Positions 15,555 through 23,922 of a stretch of 64,000 nucleotides of DNA are shown here, piece after piece. Positions within the stretch are counted from its first letter, which is position 1. Each line of letters starts with the position of its first letter. The notes beneath the pieces are model-generated. The model saw only the letters and a list, made by a program, of their open reading frames with translations, made no database searches and was not told the DNA's origin. A program made the position numbers and the translations under genes. This DNA is from B1 sp034439755. Its GTDB lineage: Bacteria; Bacteroidota; Bacteroidia; UKL13-3. The stretch lies in assembly GCA_034439755.1 (NCBI GenBank), contig JAWXAZ010000031.1, positions 3,765 to 67,764 on the forward strand, given 5' to 3'.

Positions 15555-16916
15555 ATGTGGAGTAAAAACATATTAGAGACTATTGGCAATACGCCCTTGG
15601 TTCAAATAAATAAATTAACCAAGGACTTTCCTTGTACTGTTTTGGCAAAAATTGAGACAACCAACCCTGGAAATTCCATCAAAGACCGGATGGCCGTTAA
15701 AATGATTGAAGATGCCGAAAAAGCTGGCCTTCTCAAGCCAGGTTATACCATTATTGAAGGCACCAGTGGCAATACCGGTATGGGCTTAGCCATAGCCGCC
15801 GTAATTAAGGGATATAAGTGCATTTTTACCACCACCGATAAGCAAAGCAAGGAGAAGTTTGATGCGTTAAAGGCTTTTGGTGCAGAGGTAATTGTTTGTC
15901 CTACCGACGTTGAACCAGAAGATCCCCGCTCTTATTATTCGGTTTCGAGCAGGCTTATTAAGGAAGTGCCTAATTCTTGGAAACCCAACCAATACGATAA
16001 TTTATCGAATAGTGCTGCGCATTATGAAGGAACTGGGCCCGAAATTTGGGATCAAACCGAAGGAAAAATAACCCATTTGGTGGTAGGCGTTGGAACAGGC
16101 GGCACAATTAGCGGCACAGGAAAGTATTTAAAAGAAAAAAATCCAAACATCAAAGTGCTTGGAATTGATACCTACGGTTCGGTTTTTAAGAAATATAAAG
16201 AGACAGGCATTTTCGATAAAAACGAGATTTATCCGTATATCACAGAGGGAATTGGTGAAGATTTCTTGCCTCAAAATGTTGATTTTTCGGTGATAGATCA
16301 TTTTGAAAAAGTAACTGATAGGGATGCGGCCATTATGACTAGAAGAATTCCGAGAGAAGAAGGAATTTTTGCTGGAAACTCTGCAGGTTCTGCTATGGCA
16401 GGCTTGTTGCAAATGCGCCACATGTTTAAGCCAGGCGATGTGGTGGTGGTGATTTTTCACGACCATGGCACCCGTTATTTGGGTAAAATGTTCAATGAAG
16501 ATTGGATGCGTGATAGGGGTTTCTTAATGAACGACCAAACCCGTGCAATCAATTTAATAGACGGACATAAGCACTTGAAATTGGTGACTGCAAATGAAAA
16601 CCAAACCGTTGAATCTGCCTTAAAAGTAATGCGCAAATTCTTTATTTCTCAGTTACCAGTTACCAACAACAATGGAGCGTTTACTGGTTCATTAAATGAT
16701 ACCTCTTTGTTTAATGCGCTCTTAGAAAATACTGAGATTAAATTAATGCATGTGAAGGACGTAATGAGCGCGCCATTCCCATTTGTTAAGCCCGATGCAG
16801 CCATGGATGAGGTAAGCAAAATGATTACTAAAGACAATGCGGCGGTAATGGTAAAAGACTTGATGGGAGATGTGCATATTATTACCCGCCAAGATATTAT
16901 TGAAGCAATTTCTTGA
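15555..16916 (+). CDS. Cystathionine beta-synthase-like PLP enzyme with C-terminal CBS-domain pair
   Basis: The N-terminal 330 residues are a fold-type II PLP enzyme of the cysteine synthase/cystathionine beta-synthase family: IGNTPLVQINKL, the Schiff-base lysine in NPGNSIKDRMA, the substrate loop GTSGNTGMGLA, and the phosphate loop GVGTGGTISGTGKYL. Residues 335-453 form two CBS motifs (NQTVESALKVMRKFFISQLPV; VMSAPFPFVKPDAAMDEV), a Bateman module that usually binds an adenosyl compound such as S-adenosylmethionine. The combination favours cystathionine beta-synthase (serine plus homocysteine) over plain cysteine synthase, as in eukaryotic and some bacterial CBS. Stop is TGA at 16914, beside a heptanucleotide array. 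Confidence 0.88.
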   Translation: MWSKNILETIGNTPLVQINKLTKDFPCTVLAKIETTNPGNSIKDRMAVKMIEDAEKAGLLKPGYTIIEGTSGNTGMGLAIAAVIKGYKCIFTTTDKQSKEKFDALKAFGAEVIVCPTDVEPEDPRSYYSVSSRLIKEVPNSWKPNQYDNLSNSAAHYEGTGPEIWDQTEGKITHLVVGVGTGGTISGTGKYLKEKNPNIKVLGIDTYGSVFKKYKETGIFDKNEIYPYITEGIGEDFLPQNVDFSVIDHFEKVTDRDAAIMTRRIPREEGIFAGNSAGSAMAGLLQMRHMFKPGDVVVVIFHDHGTRYLGKMFNEDWMRDRGFLMNDQTRAINLIDGHKHLKLVTANENQTVESALKVMRKFFISQLPVTNNNGAFTGSLNDTSLFNALLENTEIKLMHVKDVMSAPFPFVKPDAAMDEVSKMITKDNAAVMVKDLMGDVHIITRQDIIEAIS

Positions 16917-16917
16917 G

Positions 16918-17022
16918 TTTTGAATTATGAGTTATGAGTTATGAATTATGAGTTATGAATTATGAGTTATGAATTATGAGTTTTGAATTATGAGTTATGA
17001 GTTATGAATTATGAGTTATGAG
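16918..17022. repeat. Heptanucleotide tandem array, 15 units of TTATGAG/TTATGAA
   Basis: Fifteen consecutive 7-base units fill the space between two convergent genes. Units are TTATGAG or TTATGAA, with TTTTGAA at units 1 and 10. Units 1-5 and 10-14 have the same order, so there is a higher-order period of nine units (63 bp). It starts two bases after the upstream stop codon and ends 18 bases before the pepT stop. Confidence 0.92.
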
Positions 17023-17040
17023 AATAATAATAATTTAAAC

Positions 17041-18288
17041 TCATACTTCATAGTTCAAACTTACCTTAAGAATATTCACGCAAACTTCCACCGCTTTTTC
17101 CATATCCTGCACGCTTACATATTCTTGTTTGCTATGAATTCCCATTTCTCCCGTAAATAAATTCGGACAAGGCAAGCCCATAAAAGAGAGTCTAGAACCA
17201 TCAGTGCCTCCTCTAATATTTTTTATTTCTGGGTTCAAACCGCTTAAAACATAAGCCTCTTTTGCAAAGGCCATCACATGGGGTTGCAGATCCAATATCT
17301 CGCGCATGTTGCGGTATTGTTCCTGAACCGATAGGGTAAAGGTTGCTCCACAAAATTTAGCGATTGCCTCCTGCGCCAATGTTCCTAATTTTGCTTCGTA
17401 TGCAGCGAGTTTTGCCGTTTCAAAATCCCTCACAATAAACTGCACCTTGGCAACTTCCAATCCGCCTTCCATGTGCACCGGGTGAACAAAGCCTTCATAC
17501 CCCTCGGTTTGCTCTGGACACCATGCATCACTTGGTAACAAAGTCATAAAGTATGCAGCAACTTTTTGCGCATTTACCATTTTGCCTTTTGCATAACCAG
17601 GATGCGCACTTATGCCGTTAAATACGATGGTACAACCATCTGCCGAAAACGACTCTCCCTCTAGGTGACCGCGATCTCCACCGTCTAAAGTATAGCCAAA
17701 ATTGGCACCCAATTTTTGCATGTCAATTTTGGCAACACCTCTTCCAATTTCTTCATCAGGTGTAAATAAAATGCTAACTTTCCCACGCTCAATTTGAGGA
17801 TTTGCCATTAAGTATTTGGCTAAGTCCATAATTATCGCAACACCTGCTTTATCGTCTGCGCCCAGTAAGGTTAGACCAGAAGCAGTTATTATATCATCGC
17901 CAATTCTTTGCAACAAATAAGGGTGATTTTTTGTGCTAATGACCACCTGGTTGTCATCTGGCAAAACGATGTCATTACCCTGCCAATTTTGATGCAAAAT
18001 GGGCTTCACATTTGTTCCACTGCAATCTGGCGCGGTATCTACATGTGCACAAAAGCAAATGCATGGCGCGGTATTATTACCTGTAGCAGGAATAGTGGCA
18101 TAAACATATCCATGTTCGTCGAGCTCTGCATCCTTAACACCCATTTCCAATAATTCCTGAACCAATATTTTACTCAAATCTTTTTGCTTCATGGAAGAAG
18201 GTTGGGTTTCTGAATTTGGATCAGCAGTAGTGTCTATTGCAACATAGCGCATAAAACGCTCGGCTAGGCTCGATTGAAAATTTTCCAT
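17041..18288 (-). CDS. pepT: Peptidase T (tripeptide aminopeptidase)
   Basis: PepT is a dizinc M20 aminopeptidase that removes the N-terminal residue of tripeptides in the cytoplasm. The 415-residue protein shows CFCAHVDTAPD (first zinc His and catalytic Asp), TLLGADDKAG (bridging Asp), FTPDEEIGRG (catalytic Glu pair), TLDGGDRG, and the C-terminal IRGGTDGSRLSFMGLPCPNLFTG with GIHSKQEYV supplying the last His. Start: ATG 18288 is preferred over the in-frame start at 18357 because the extra 23 residues (NVGFCFNLNLILKFNLSEF) are not found in the family, which begins MxxxLxERFxRYVxIDT. Convergent with the CBS gene across the repeat array. Confidence 0.93.
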   Translation of the reverse strand: MENFQSSLAERFMRYVAIDTTADPNSETQPSSMKQKDLSKILVQELLEMGVKDAELDEHGYVYATIPATGNNTAPCICFCAHVDTAPDCSGTNVKPILHQNWQGNDIVLPDDNQVVISTKNHPYLLQRIGDDIITASGLTLLGADDKAGVAIIMDLAKYLMANPQIERGKVSILFTPDEEIGRGVAKIDMQKLGANFGYTLDGGDRGHLEGESFSADGCTIVFNGISAHPGYAKGKMVNAQKVAAYFMTLLPSDAWCPEQTEGYEGFVHPVHMEGGLEVAKVQFIVRDFETAKLAAYEAKLGTLAQEAIAKFCGATFTLSVQEQYRNMREILDLQPHVMAFAKEAYVLSGLNPEIKNIRGGTDGSRLSFMGLPCPNLFTGEMGIHSKQEYVSVQDMEKAVEVCVNILKVSLNYEV

Positions 18289-18431
18289 GGTAAATTCGCT
18301 TAAATTAAACTTTAAAATAAGGTTCAAATTAAAGCAAAAGCCTACATTTATTATCAAGATAAAATTTCTTAATTTTTTCTTGGAAGCCCAATCATAGCCT
18401 TATTTGATTTATCTTTTAAATTCAATTGATT

Positions 18432-19598
18432 ATGATGAAAAGGCTCCACTTTTTGCTTCTAGTTTTCCTCGTTCAAACTAGCTTGTTTGCCATAAATGCA
18501 CCAACGCTTAGCAGTCCAAGCAATGGGATTATTGTAACTAGGTTCGATTTATTTGTGAACGTAAGTTCAGTAACTGGAGCCAAAGGCTATCAATTTAAAT
18601 TCGATACCACCCCTACTTTTACAAGCCCTTGGGTGAAATTGGATACCAATTCTGCAAGCTATATTTACAGTCCAGAATTGCGCATGGGTAAAACATATTA
18701 TTGGCGTGCAAAGTGCGCTAATTCCATCGATACTGGCAATTGGTCTGCGCCTTTTAACTTCTTAACTACCCAAGATGTATGGCTAAGCAACCCAACAAAT
18801 GGCGCAGTAAATATTGCCTTATATCCTAAATTAGAATGGGGAATTCAGGGCAGTTTTCCAGAGCTTAGGTTTCAATATCAATTAAGCAAAGATTCTTTGT
18901 TTACAAATGTTGCTTCAATTTTGTTGCCAGTAAATTCTTCTCCAAGCGTTACGGTAACTTGCGAGTATGCCACACAATACTATTGGCGTGCAAGGGCATT
19001 TCACCCATTAGATACCAGCAGATGGTCTGGCTTTTATACCTTTAAAACACTGGCTGTACCTGCACTTGGATCTGTTCAATTAGCATCGCCAACCAATGGT
19101 TTAATAAATGTGCCTGTAGGCCCAATAACACTTAGTTGGTTCAATTTAACCAATGCCCTAACGTATGATGTTGAGGTTTCGGATAATCAAACCTTTGCTA
19201 TAGTTTTAGCGAATGGCAACACACCAAGTACTGGTATTTATTTTTCGGGAACACAAGCCAACACCCGTAATTATTGGCGAGTAAGGGGACTAATAACTGC
19301 ATTAATTGGGCCATGGTCTGGGGTGCGCTATTTTACTACCGCCCCAGCCACAGGCACTTTGGAAATGGATGCAGATAATGCCATAAAAGTGTTTCCTAAT
19401 CCTGCCCAACAATCCTTTGAAATAGAATTTGAAGGAGATTTTGAAACAAGAATTACCGACTTACAAGGCAAGATAATTTTAGAAACCAAAGCCAAAAATC
19501 TTTGCCAAATTAACTTTTCGGAATGGGAGCCAGGCGTCTATTTTCTTCGCCTAATAAAAGGCAACCAATGCCATATTCAAAAAATTGTTATTCAATAG
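18432..19598 (+). CDS. Secreted FN3-like repeat protein with T9SS sorting domain
   Basis: The 388-residue protein has a signal peptide (MMKRLHFLLLVFLVQTSLFA) and three similar units of about 95 residues, each beginning with a P-(S/T)-N-G turn (LSSPSNGIIV, LSNPTNGAVN, LASPTNGLIN) and ending YYWRA/YWRVRG..GPWSG, typical of fibronectin-III-like secreted proteins. The C-terminal 75 residues are a T9SS type A tail: IKVFPNPAQQSFEIEF, then ITDLQGKII, GVYFLRLIKG, ending QKIVIQ. Start: ATG 18432 rather than TTG 18426. It is divergent from pepT. It is probably surface-attached or released; ligand unknown. Confidence 0.88.
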   Translation: MMKRLHFLLLVFLVQTSLFAINAPTLSSPSNGIIVTRFDLFVNVSSVTGAKGYQFKFDTTPTFTSPWVKLDTNSASYIYSPELRMGKTYYWRAKCANSIDTGNWSAPFNFLTTQDVWLSNPTNGAVNIALYPKLEWGIQGSFPELRFQYQLSKDSLFTNVASILLPVNSSPSVTVTCEYATQYYWRARAFHPLDTSRWSGFYTFKTLAVPALGSVQLASPTNGLINVPVGPITLSWFNLTNALTYDVEVSDNQTFAIVLANGNTPSTGIYFSGTQANTRNYWRVRGLITALIGPWSGVRYFTTAPATGTLEMDADNAIKVFPNPAQQSFEIEFEGDFETRITDLQGKIILETKAKNLCQINFSEWEPGVYFLRLIKGNQCHIQKIVIQ

Positions 19599-19789
19599 AT
19601 TACACCACATTTGGCGCGCCGTTGCCAAGTTGAAGGTGGCAGTGTGAGGCGTATAGATTCTCCTAGGATGGTTGGTTTATTTAGTGCAATGGCCTATAAC
19701 AATATAGGTTTGATGAGAATTTAAAAAATAAAAAAATGTTTTAAATTCCTGCGTGTTTTCGTATTTTGGTGCCCAAAATATTTTAATTG

Positions 19790-20977
19790 ATGAGCTCAAA
19801 TTCACTCAAAATCGTTGCAAAAAAGCAAAGTAAAAAGTCTAAAACCGACACTAAAACGGCTAAGTTTAATAAATTATTTAAGCAGGTTGATTTGCTAGAA
19901 AAGGAAAAAGAATTGCTAAAAGAATCTCTTGAAAAGGCTTTAGATTTCAAAATCAAAAACATAAATCCACTTCAAGAAATGATGAATGAATCGCACATGG
20001 ATTTAATAAAAACAAGCTTTAAACTAGTTCCTAATTTCAATTTGAAACGAAAAGATGAAAAATCTGTTACTGCTTTTTTAGTTCATTTAATAGAAGACTT
20101 AGACCAAAGAGAAGGTGTTCAATTGACTGAAGAAATAATAGAAATATATGATTTAATAGCACCTACTAGCTTTGAAACCTATAAAAACAATGAATCGGTT
20201 CAACAATTAGGTATCTTGAAAGCTATGTTGCAAAATGATGGAATTGACATAGATATGGATAAATTTAATATGGATGATTTAAGAACTTTCAATCCAGAAA
20301 CTATGGGTAAGTTAATGGCAGAGGTTGCAGATAAACAAAACGAATTAAATCTAAAATCTGCCAATTCAAATAAGGAGTCAGGTAAAAAAACAAAGCGTCA
20401 AATTGCCCAAGAACAGGCAGAACTTCAGCAAAAAGCATTTGCTGCAAAAAGTTTAAAAGATATCTATACCAACTTAGCAAAAATTGTTCATCCAGATAAA
20501 GAATTAGACCCTGTCTTGAAATTGGAAAAAGAGGAGTGGATGAAGAAATTAACCAAAGCATATAGCGAAAAAGACCTAGCAACCATGCTAAAAATTGAAC
20601 ACCATTGGCTAAATGAAAGTAAGTTTAATCCAGAAGCTGCCAGCAAGGAAACCTACGATTTGTACCTAGGCTATTTAAATGAAAGAATAGATGAACTTGA
20701 AATGGAATTGGAGTTTATTAAAATGAATCCAAGGTTCTTAGGTTTATCTAATATTTTTTATGCAAAAAGAACCATGTTTTTAAGCATCTTGCAGGATGAA
20801 ATAATTGGAATGGAAGAGCATAATTCTGAAATTCACCATGTTTTAAATGAGTTGAAAAATGATAAACTAAATCCTAATGCCAAACGAAAAATTTTATTGA
20901 ATTTAGTCAAAAATCAAATGGATGATTTTGACCCCTTTGATGATTTGGAGTTTCTTAATTATAAGCTCCCTTTTTAG
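19790..20977 (+). CDS. J-domain-like protein, probable DnaK co-chaperone of unknown role
   Basis: The 395-residue, Lys/Glu-rich cytoplasmic protein has long helices predicted in the first 200 residues, then SLKDIYTNLAKIVHPDKELDP near residues 223-243 with the HPD tripeptide of J domains, and MKKLTKAYSEKDLATMLKIEH after it. The form IYxxLAxxxHPDxExDPxxRxxK...MxxxxxAYxxxDLxxLLxLE matches a family of proteins annotated as DnaJ-type in Gram-negative bacteria, with a J domain located near the C-terminal half. Start: ATG 19790; TTG one codon earlier is less likely. The gene is alone, with 190 bases to the T9SS gene. It presumably stimulates DnaK, but that is inference. Confidence 0.7.
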   Translation: MSSNSLKIVAKKQSKKSKTDTKTAKFNKLFKQVDLLEKEKELLKESLEKALDFKIKNINPLQEMMNESHMDLIKTSFKLVPNFNLKRKDEKSVTAFLVHLIEDLDQREGVQLTEEIIEIYDLIAPTSFETYKNNESVQQLGILKAMLQNDGIDIDMDKFNMDDLRTFNPETMGKLMAEVADKQNELNLKSANSNKESGKKTKRQIAQEQAELQQKAFAAKSLKDIYTNLAKIVHPDKELDPVLKLEKEEWMKKLTKAYSEKDLATMLKIEHHWLNESKFNPEAASKETYDLYLGYLNERIDELEMELEFIKMNPRFLGLSNIFYAKRTMFLSILQDEIIGMEEHNSEIHHVLNELKNDKLNPNAKRKILLNLVKNQMDDFDPFDDLEFLNYKLPF

Positions 20978-21080
20978 AAAAAAATATTTCCCCCCAAAAC
21001 GCAACATAATTTTACCTAAAAAAAATCATTGCCCTTTTAATATAAAGGTAAATACAATCACATTTTTCAATACAAAATTC

Positions 21081-21989
21081 CTAATGACTCCCGCCACGCA
21101 TCATTTTAAAAATATGCAACAAGGCCGGAAAAACGGCATCCATCGATTCTTCTGCACCACGCGTACTTCCTGGTAATGCCAAGACCACCGTATTGCCTAT
21201 AATGCCACAAACACTTCTTGACAACATGCTATAAGGCATGCGTTGCTGGCCATAGTTTCTGATGGCCTCCGTTATGCCTGGAACCTCCCGCTCAATTAAG
21301 GGTTTCAATGCTTCTGGCGTTACATCGGTAGGAGAGAGTCCGGTACCACCCGTTATAATGAGCAAGTCTTTCCCCATTGCACAAAATGATTTCACATTTT
21401 CCTGAATTAAATTTACCTCATCTGCAATCACCAAATAATCGGTGTCAGAAAAATTCATTTTCTTCAATTTAACCAAAATGGACTTACCCGCTTTATCCTC
21501 TTTTTTACCAGCCGAAATACTGTCGGAACAAACCACCACAGCCGCCTTTAAGCTCGAACCAATATCGTTTTTATAATCAGATTTGCCGCCCTTTTTCTCA
21601 ACCAACTTAATCGATTTTATCTCAATATTTTTATCAATTGGCTTCAGCATATCATAAATAGTTAAAGCCACCACAGCCGCTCCATGCATGGCTTCCACCT
21701 CCACGCCAGTCTTATAAATGGTTGCCACTTCCACAAAAATATGAATCTCCAAACCCTCAATTTTATACGAAATAGCAGTTTGTTCAATGGGCAAAGGGTG
21801 GCAATCTGGAATCGCATCGCTGGTGCGCTTCACCCCAAATAATCCAGCAGTCTTGGCCATTTCCAATACATCTCCTTTAGGCACCGTTTTGTTCACAACA
21901 GCTTCTATGGTTCGGTCTGAACCAACCAAAACCACCGCGCTAGCAAGGGCTCTGCGGTATGTATTAGATTTATACGTAATATCGATCAT
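21081..21989 (-). CDS. moaCB: Fused cyclic pyranopterin monophosphate synthase and molybdopterin adenylyltransferase (MoaC-MoaB/MogA)
   Basis: Residues 1-145 are MoaC, which with MoaA makes cPMP: RTIEAVVNKTVPKGDVLEMAKTAG, DAIPDCHPLPI, and EVEAMHGAAVVALTIYDMLKP are its conserved segments. Residues 155-302 are a MoaB/MogA domain: VVVCSDSISAGKKEDKAG, LLIITGGTGLSPTDVTPEAL, and ALPGSTRGAEESMDAVFPALLH, which adenylates molybdopterin. The fusion is known in other bacteria. It is last in the leftward molybdenum-cofactor operon, with five bases to moaE. An exact copy of the iterated 15-base word lies in the MoaC part at 21911. Confidence 0.93.
   Translation of the reverse strand: MIDITYKSNTYRRALASAVVLVGSDRTIEAVVNKTVPKGDVLEMAKTAGLFGVKRTSDAIPDCHPLPIEQTAISYKIEGLEIHIFVEVATIYKTGVEVEAMHGAAVVALTIYDMLKPIDKNIEIKSIKLVEKKGGKSDYKNDIGSSLKAAVVVCSDSISAGKKEDKAGKSILVKLKKMNFSDTDYLVIADEVNLIQENVKSFCAMGKDLLIITGGTGLSPTDVTPEALKPLIEREVPGITEAIRNYGQQRMPYSMLSRSVCGIIGNTVVLALPGSTRGAEESMDAVFPALLHIFKMMRGGSH
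21911..21925. repeat. Iterated palindromic word inside moaCB
   Basis: TTCGGTCTGAACCAA on the plus strand. On the coding strand it reads GTT-GGT-TCA-GAC-CGA (VGSDR), so its codon phase differs from the copy at 24044. Confidence 0.6.
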
Positions 21990-21994
21990 TTGTT

Positions 21995-22435
21995 TTACTG
22001 ATTAATTTTCCAATGGGTACTCTCATCTATAAAAACCTCCTTGCCCCAAATGGGCACTTCTTTTTTAACGCGCTCCACCAAGTAGTCACAGGCTTCCAAA
22101 GCTGCCTTTCTGTGCTTTGAAGAGGTGAAAACAAACAGACAAATTTGCCCCGTTTCCACCATGCCCAAACTGTGATAAATATGCAGGCAAGTTAAGTTAA
22201 ATTGTGCAAAACAATCTTCCCTAATCACCTGTAATATTGGTTCAGCCATAGCTGCATAACATTCATAGTTTATGCCAACAACCTCCTTGCCATCTATTAA
22301 ATCGTTGCGCACCTGACCTAAAAATATGCCATGCGCACCTATGTCTTTTTTGCTGCTATGCTTGGCTATTGAATCGGCAATAAACGCCGCACTAATTGGC
22401 CCAACTATAAATACTTTCTTTGGCTTTTTCTCCAT
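21995..22435 (-). CDS. moaE: Molybdopterin synthase catalytic subunit
   Basis: MoaE forms a heterotetramer with MoaD and inserts sulfur into cPMP to give molybdopterin. In this 146-residue protein GAHGIFLGQVRND matches the family GAxxxFxGxVRxx loop, INYECYAAMAEPILQ matches LxYExYxxMAxxxL, and IYHSLGMVETGQICLFV matches HRxGxLxxGExxVxV. The C-terminal catalytic segment reads RVKKEVPIWGKEVF, matching D-x-x-K-x-x-x-P-I-W-K-x-E, with the catalytic lysine at VKKEVPIWGKE. Start: the Met of MEKKPKK at 22435, which leaves four bases after the ferredoxin stop; an upstream Met overlaps that gene. Fifth or later gene of the operon. Confidence 0.92.
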   Translation of the reverse strand: MEKKPKKVFIVGPISAAFIADSIAKHSSKKDIGAHGIFLGQVRNDLIDGKEVVGINYECYAAMAEPILQVIREDCFAQFNLTCLHIYHSLGMVETGQICLFVFTSSKHRKAALEACDYLVERVKKEVPIWGKEVFIDESTHWKINQ

Positions 22436-22439
22436 ATAA

Positions 22440-22667
22440 TTACAATTTAATGATGTCAATAATGTGAACCGGACAATTCATTTTAGCTCTTTTATTCTCC
22501 TCATACTCCCAATCGGGTATGTTTACATTAAACATGCCCCGCTTGTTAACAGCACCCACCAAAACAGATTTGCCATCTATTCTGCTTACACCCCATCGCT
22601 GCGGAGCCGCCTCCACACAAGCATTGCAGCCAATGCACTTGTTGCGTTGTTGAATAATTTTATACAT
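22440..22667 (-). CDS. Single-cluster ferredoxin-like protein
   Basis: A 75-residue protein with CIGCNACVEAAP near the N terminus and MNCPVHIID near the C terminus: three cysteines in CxxCxxC and one distal CP, four ligands in all, which fits one [4Fe-4S] cluster as in small monocluster ferredoxins. A conserved-looking central part (RWGVSRIDGKSVLVGAVNKRGMF) is of unknown meaning. It overlaps the U32 gene by eight bases and sits four bases before moaE, so it is made with both. It might supply electrons to the iron-sulfur U32 enzyme or to MoaA; this is inference. Confidence 0.85.
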   Translation of the reverse strand: MYKIIQQRNKCIGCNACVEAAPQRWGVSRIDGKSVLVGAVNKRGMFNVNIPDWEYEENKRAKMNCPVHIIDIIKL

Positions 22668-23922
22668 CTAACGCATCTACAATCTTATACAACTTATCAG
22701 AATGGCGCACCTTTTCTGCCAAGGGCAAAGAGAAAATATCGCCCTTATTTATTTCCTCAACCACCACATCATCTACGCGCAATTCTGCCACCAAACTTTC
22801 TTGGTAACCACTACTTGGACCCATAACAATAACCTTATCGCCCACCTTCAATTGATGACTCTCAGCCTTAAATTCGGCCACACCCAATTTAGAAAAATAG
22901 TTTAAGCCTTTGCCAATATAAATCTTTTTCTGCGTAGCCTTAGAACCATACTCATTGTTCCACTCGCCCATTTTTCTACCTAAATAATAGCCATCCCAAA
23001 ACCCACGGTTAAACACCATTGCCAAGCGTTCTTTCCAATAGGACAACTTTTCCAAACTAAAGGATTTGTCGTAATGTGCATCAATTGCCTCGCGGTAACA
23101 TTGAGTAACTGTGTATACATAATCTGCAGAACGCCCCCTGCCTTCAATCTTCATCACCTTTACACCAGCATCAATAATCTTATCAATAAAATCGATGGTA
23201 CATAAATCCTTGGCCGACATAATATACTCATTGTCGACCTCAAATTCAATGCCATCCTCCTTATCTGTTACCACATAACTACGTCTGCAATTTTGTATGC
23301 ATGCACCCCTGTTGGCCGAAGCATTATGCGAATGAAGACTTAAATAACACTTGCCAGAAACCGCCATACACAATGCACCATGCACAAAGATTTCTATTTC
23401 AATTGGCTTGCCAGCAGGCCCACAAATATTCCTTCTTTTTATCTTAGCACAAATATCGGCAACCTGCTTTAACGTTAGCTCTCGCGCCAATACCACCACA
23501 TCGGCAAAGGTGCTATAAAACGCCACCGTTTCAACATTAGAAACATTGGCTTGCGTAGAAATATGCACTTCCACCCCCTCCTTAAAAGCAGTACTAATTG
23601 CAGCATGATCTGCCGCAATAATGGCAGTAATACCAGCCTTCTTCACCGCCTTCACAATGTCTTTCATCAACCTAATATCATGGTCGTACAAAACGGTGTT
23701 TAAAGTTAAGTAAGTTTTTACCTTATGCGTCCTTCCAATTTCAGCAATCTTATCTAAATCTGCCAAAGAAAAATTATTGGTCGACCGTGCACGCATATTC
23801 AATTGCTCAATGCCAAAATAAACCGAATTACATCCAGCCTGAATGGCCGCCATCATTGCCTCATAAGACCCAGCAGGTGCCATTAATTCAATAGTCGCCA
23901 CCTTGTTATTTTCTGTTGTCAT
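22660..23922 (-). CDS. Peptidase U32 family protein, TrhP/YegQ-like tRNA hydroxylation enzyme candidate
   Basis: The 420-residue protein starts ELMAPAGSYEAMMAAIQAGCNSVYFG, the U32 TIM-barrel opening, and has HISTQANVSNVET and the iron-sulfur binding stretch EIFVHGALCMAVSGKCYLS, NRGACIQNCRRSY: four cysteines in the U32 order. DLCTIDFIDKIIDAGVKVMKIEGRGRS follows. The C-terminal 80 residues form a small beta barrel. U32 proteins include TrhP, RlhA and UbiU/V; all hydroxylate RNA or ubiquinone precursors with an iron-sulfur cluster rather than acting as proteases. Which of these this is cannot be decided. Its gene overlaps moeB by 17 bases and the ferredoxin by 8. Confidence 0.85.
   Translation of the reverse strand: MTTENNKVATIELMAPAGSYEAMMAAIQAGCNSVYFGIEQLNMRARSTNNFSLADLDKIAEIGRTHKVKTYLTLNTVLYDHDIRLMKDIVKAVKKAGITAIIAADHAAISTAFKEGVEVHISTQANVSNVETVAFYSTFADVVVLARELTLKQVADICAKIKRRNICGPAGKPIEIEIFVHGALCMAVSGKCYLSLHSHNASANRGACIQNCRRSYVVTDKEDGIEFEVDNEYIMSAKDLCTIDFIDKIIDAGVKVMKIEGRGRSADYVYTVTQCYREAIDAHYDKSFSLEKLSYWKERLAMVFNRGFWDGYYLGRKMGEWNNEYGSKATQKKIYIGKGLNYFSKLGVAEFKAESHQLKVGDKVIVMGPSSGYQESLVAELRVDDVVVEEINKGDIFSLPLAEKVRHSDKLYKIVDALDV

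Noticed and set aside
16918..17022. CRISPR array
   Set aside because: Units are 7 bases with no spacers.
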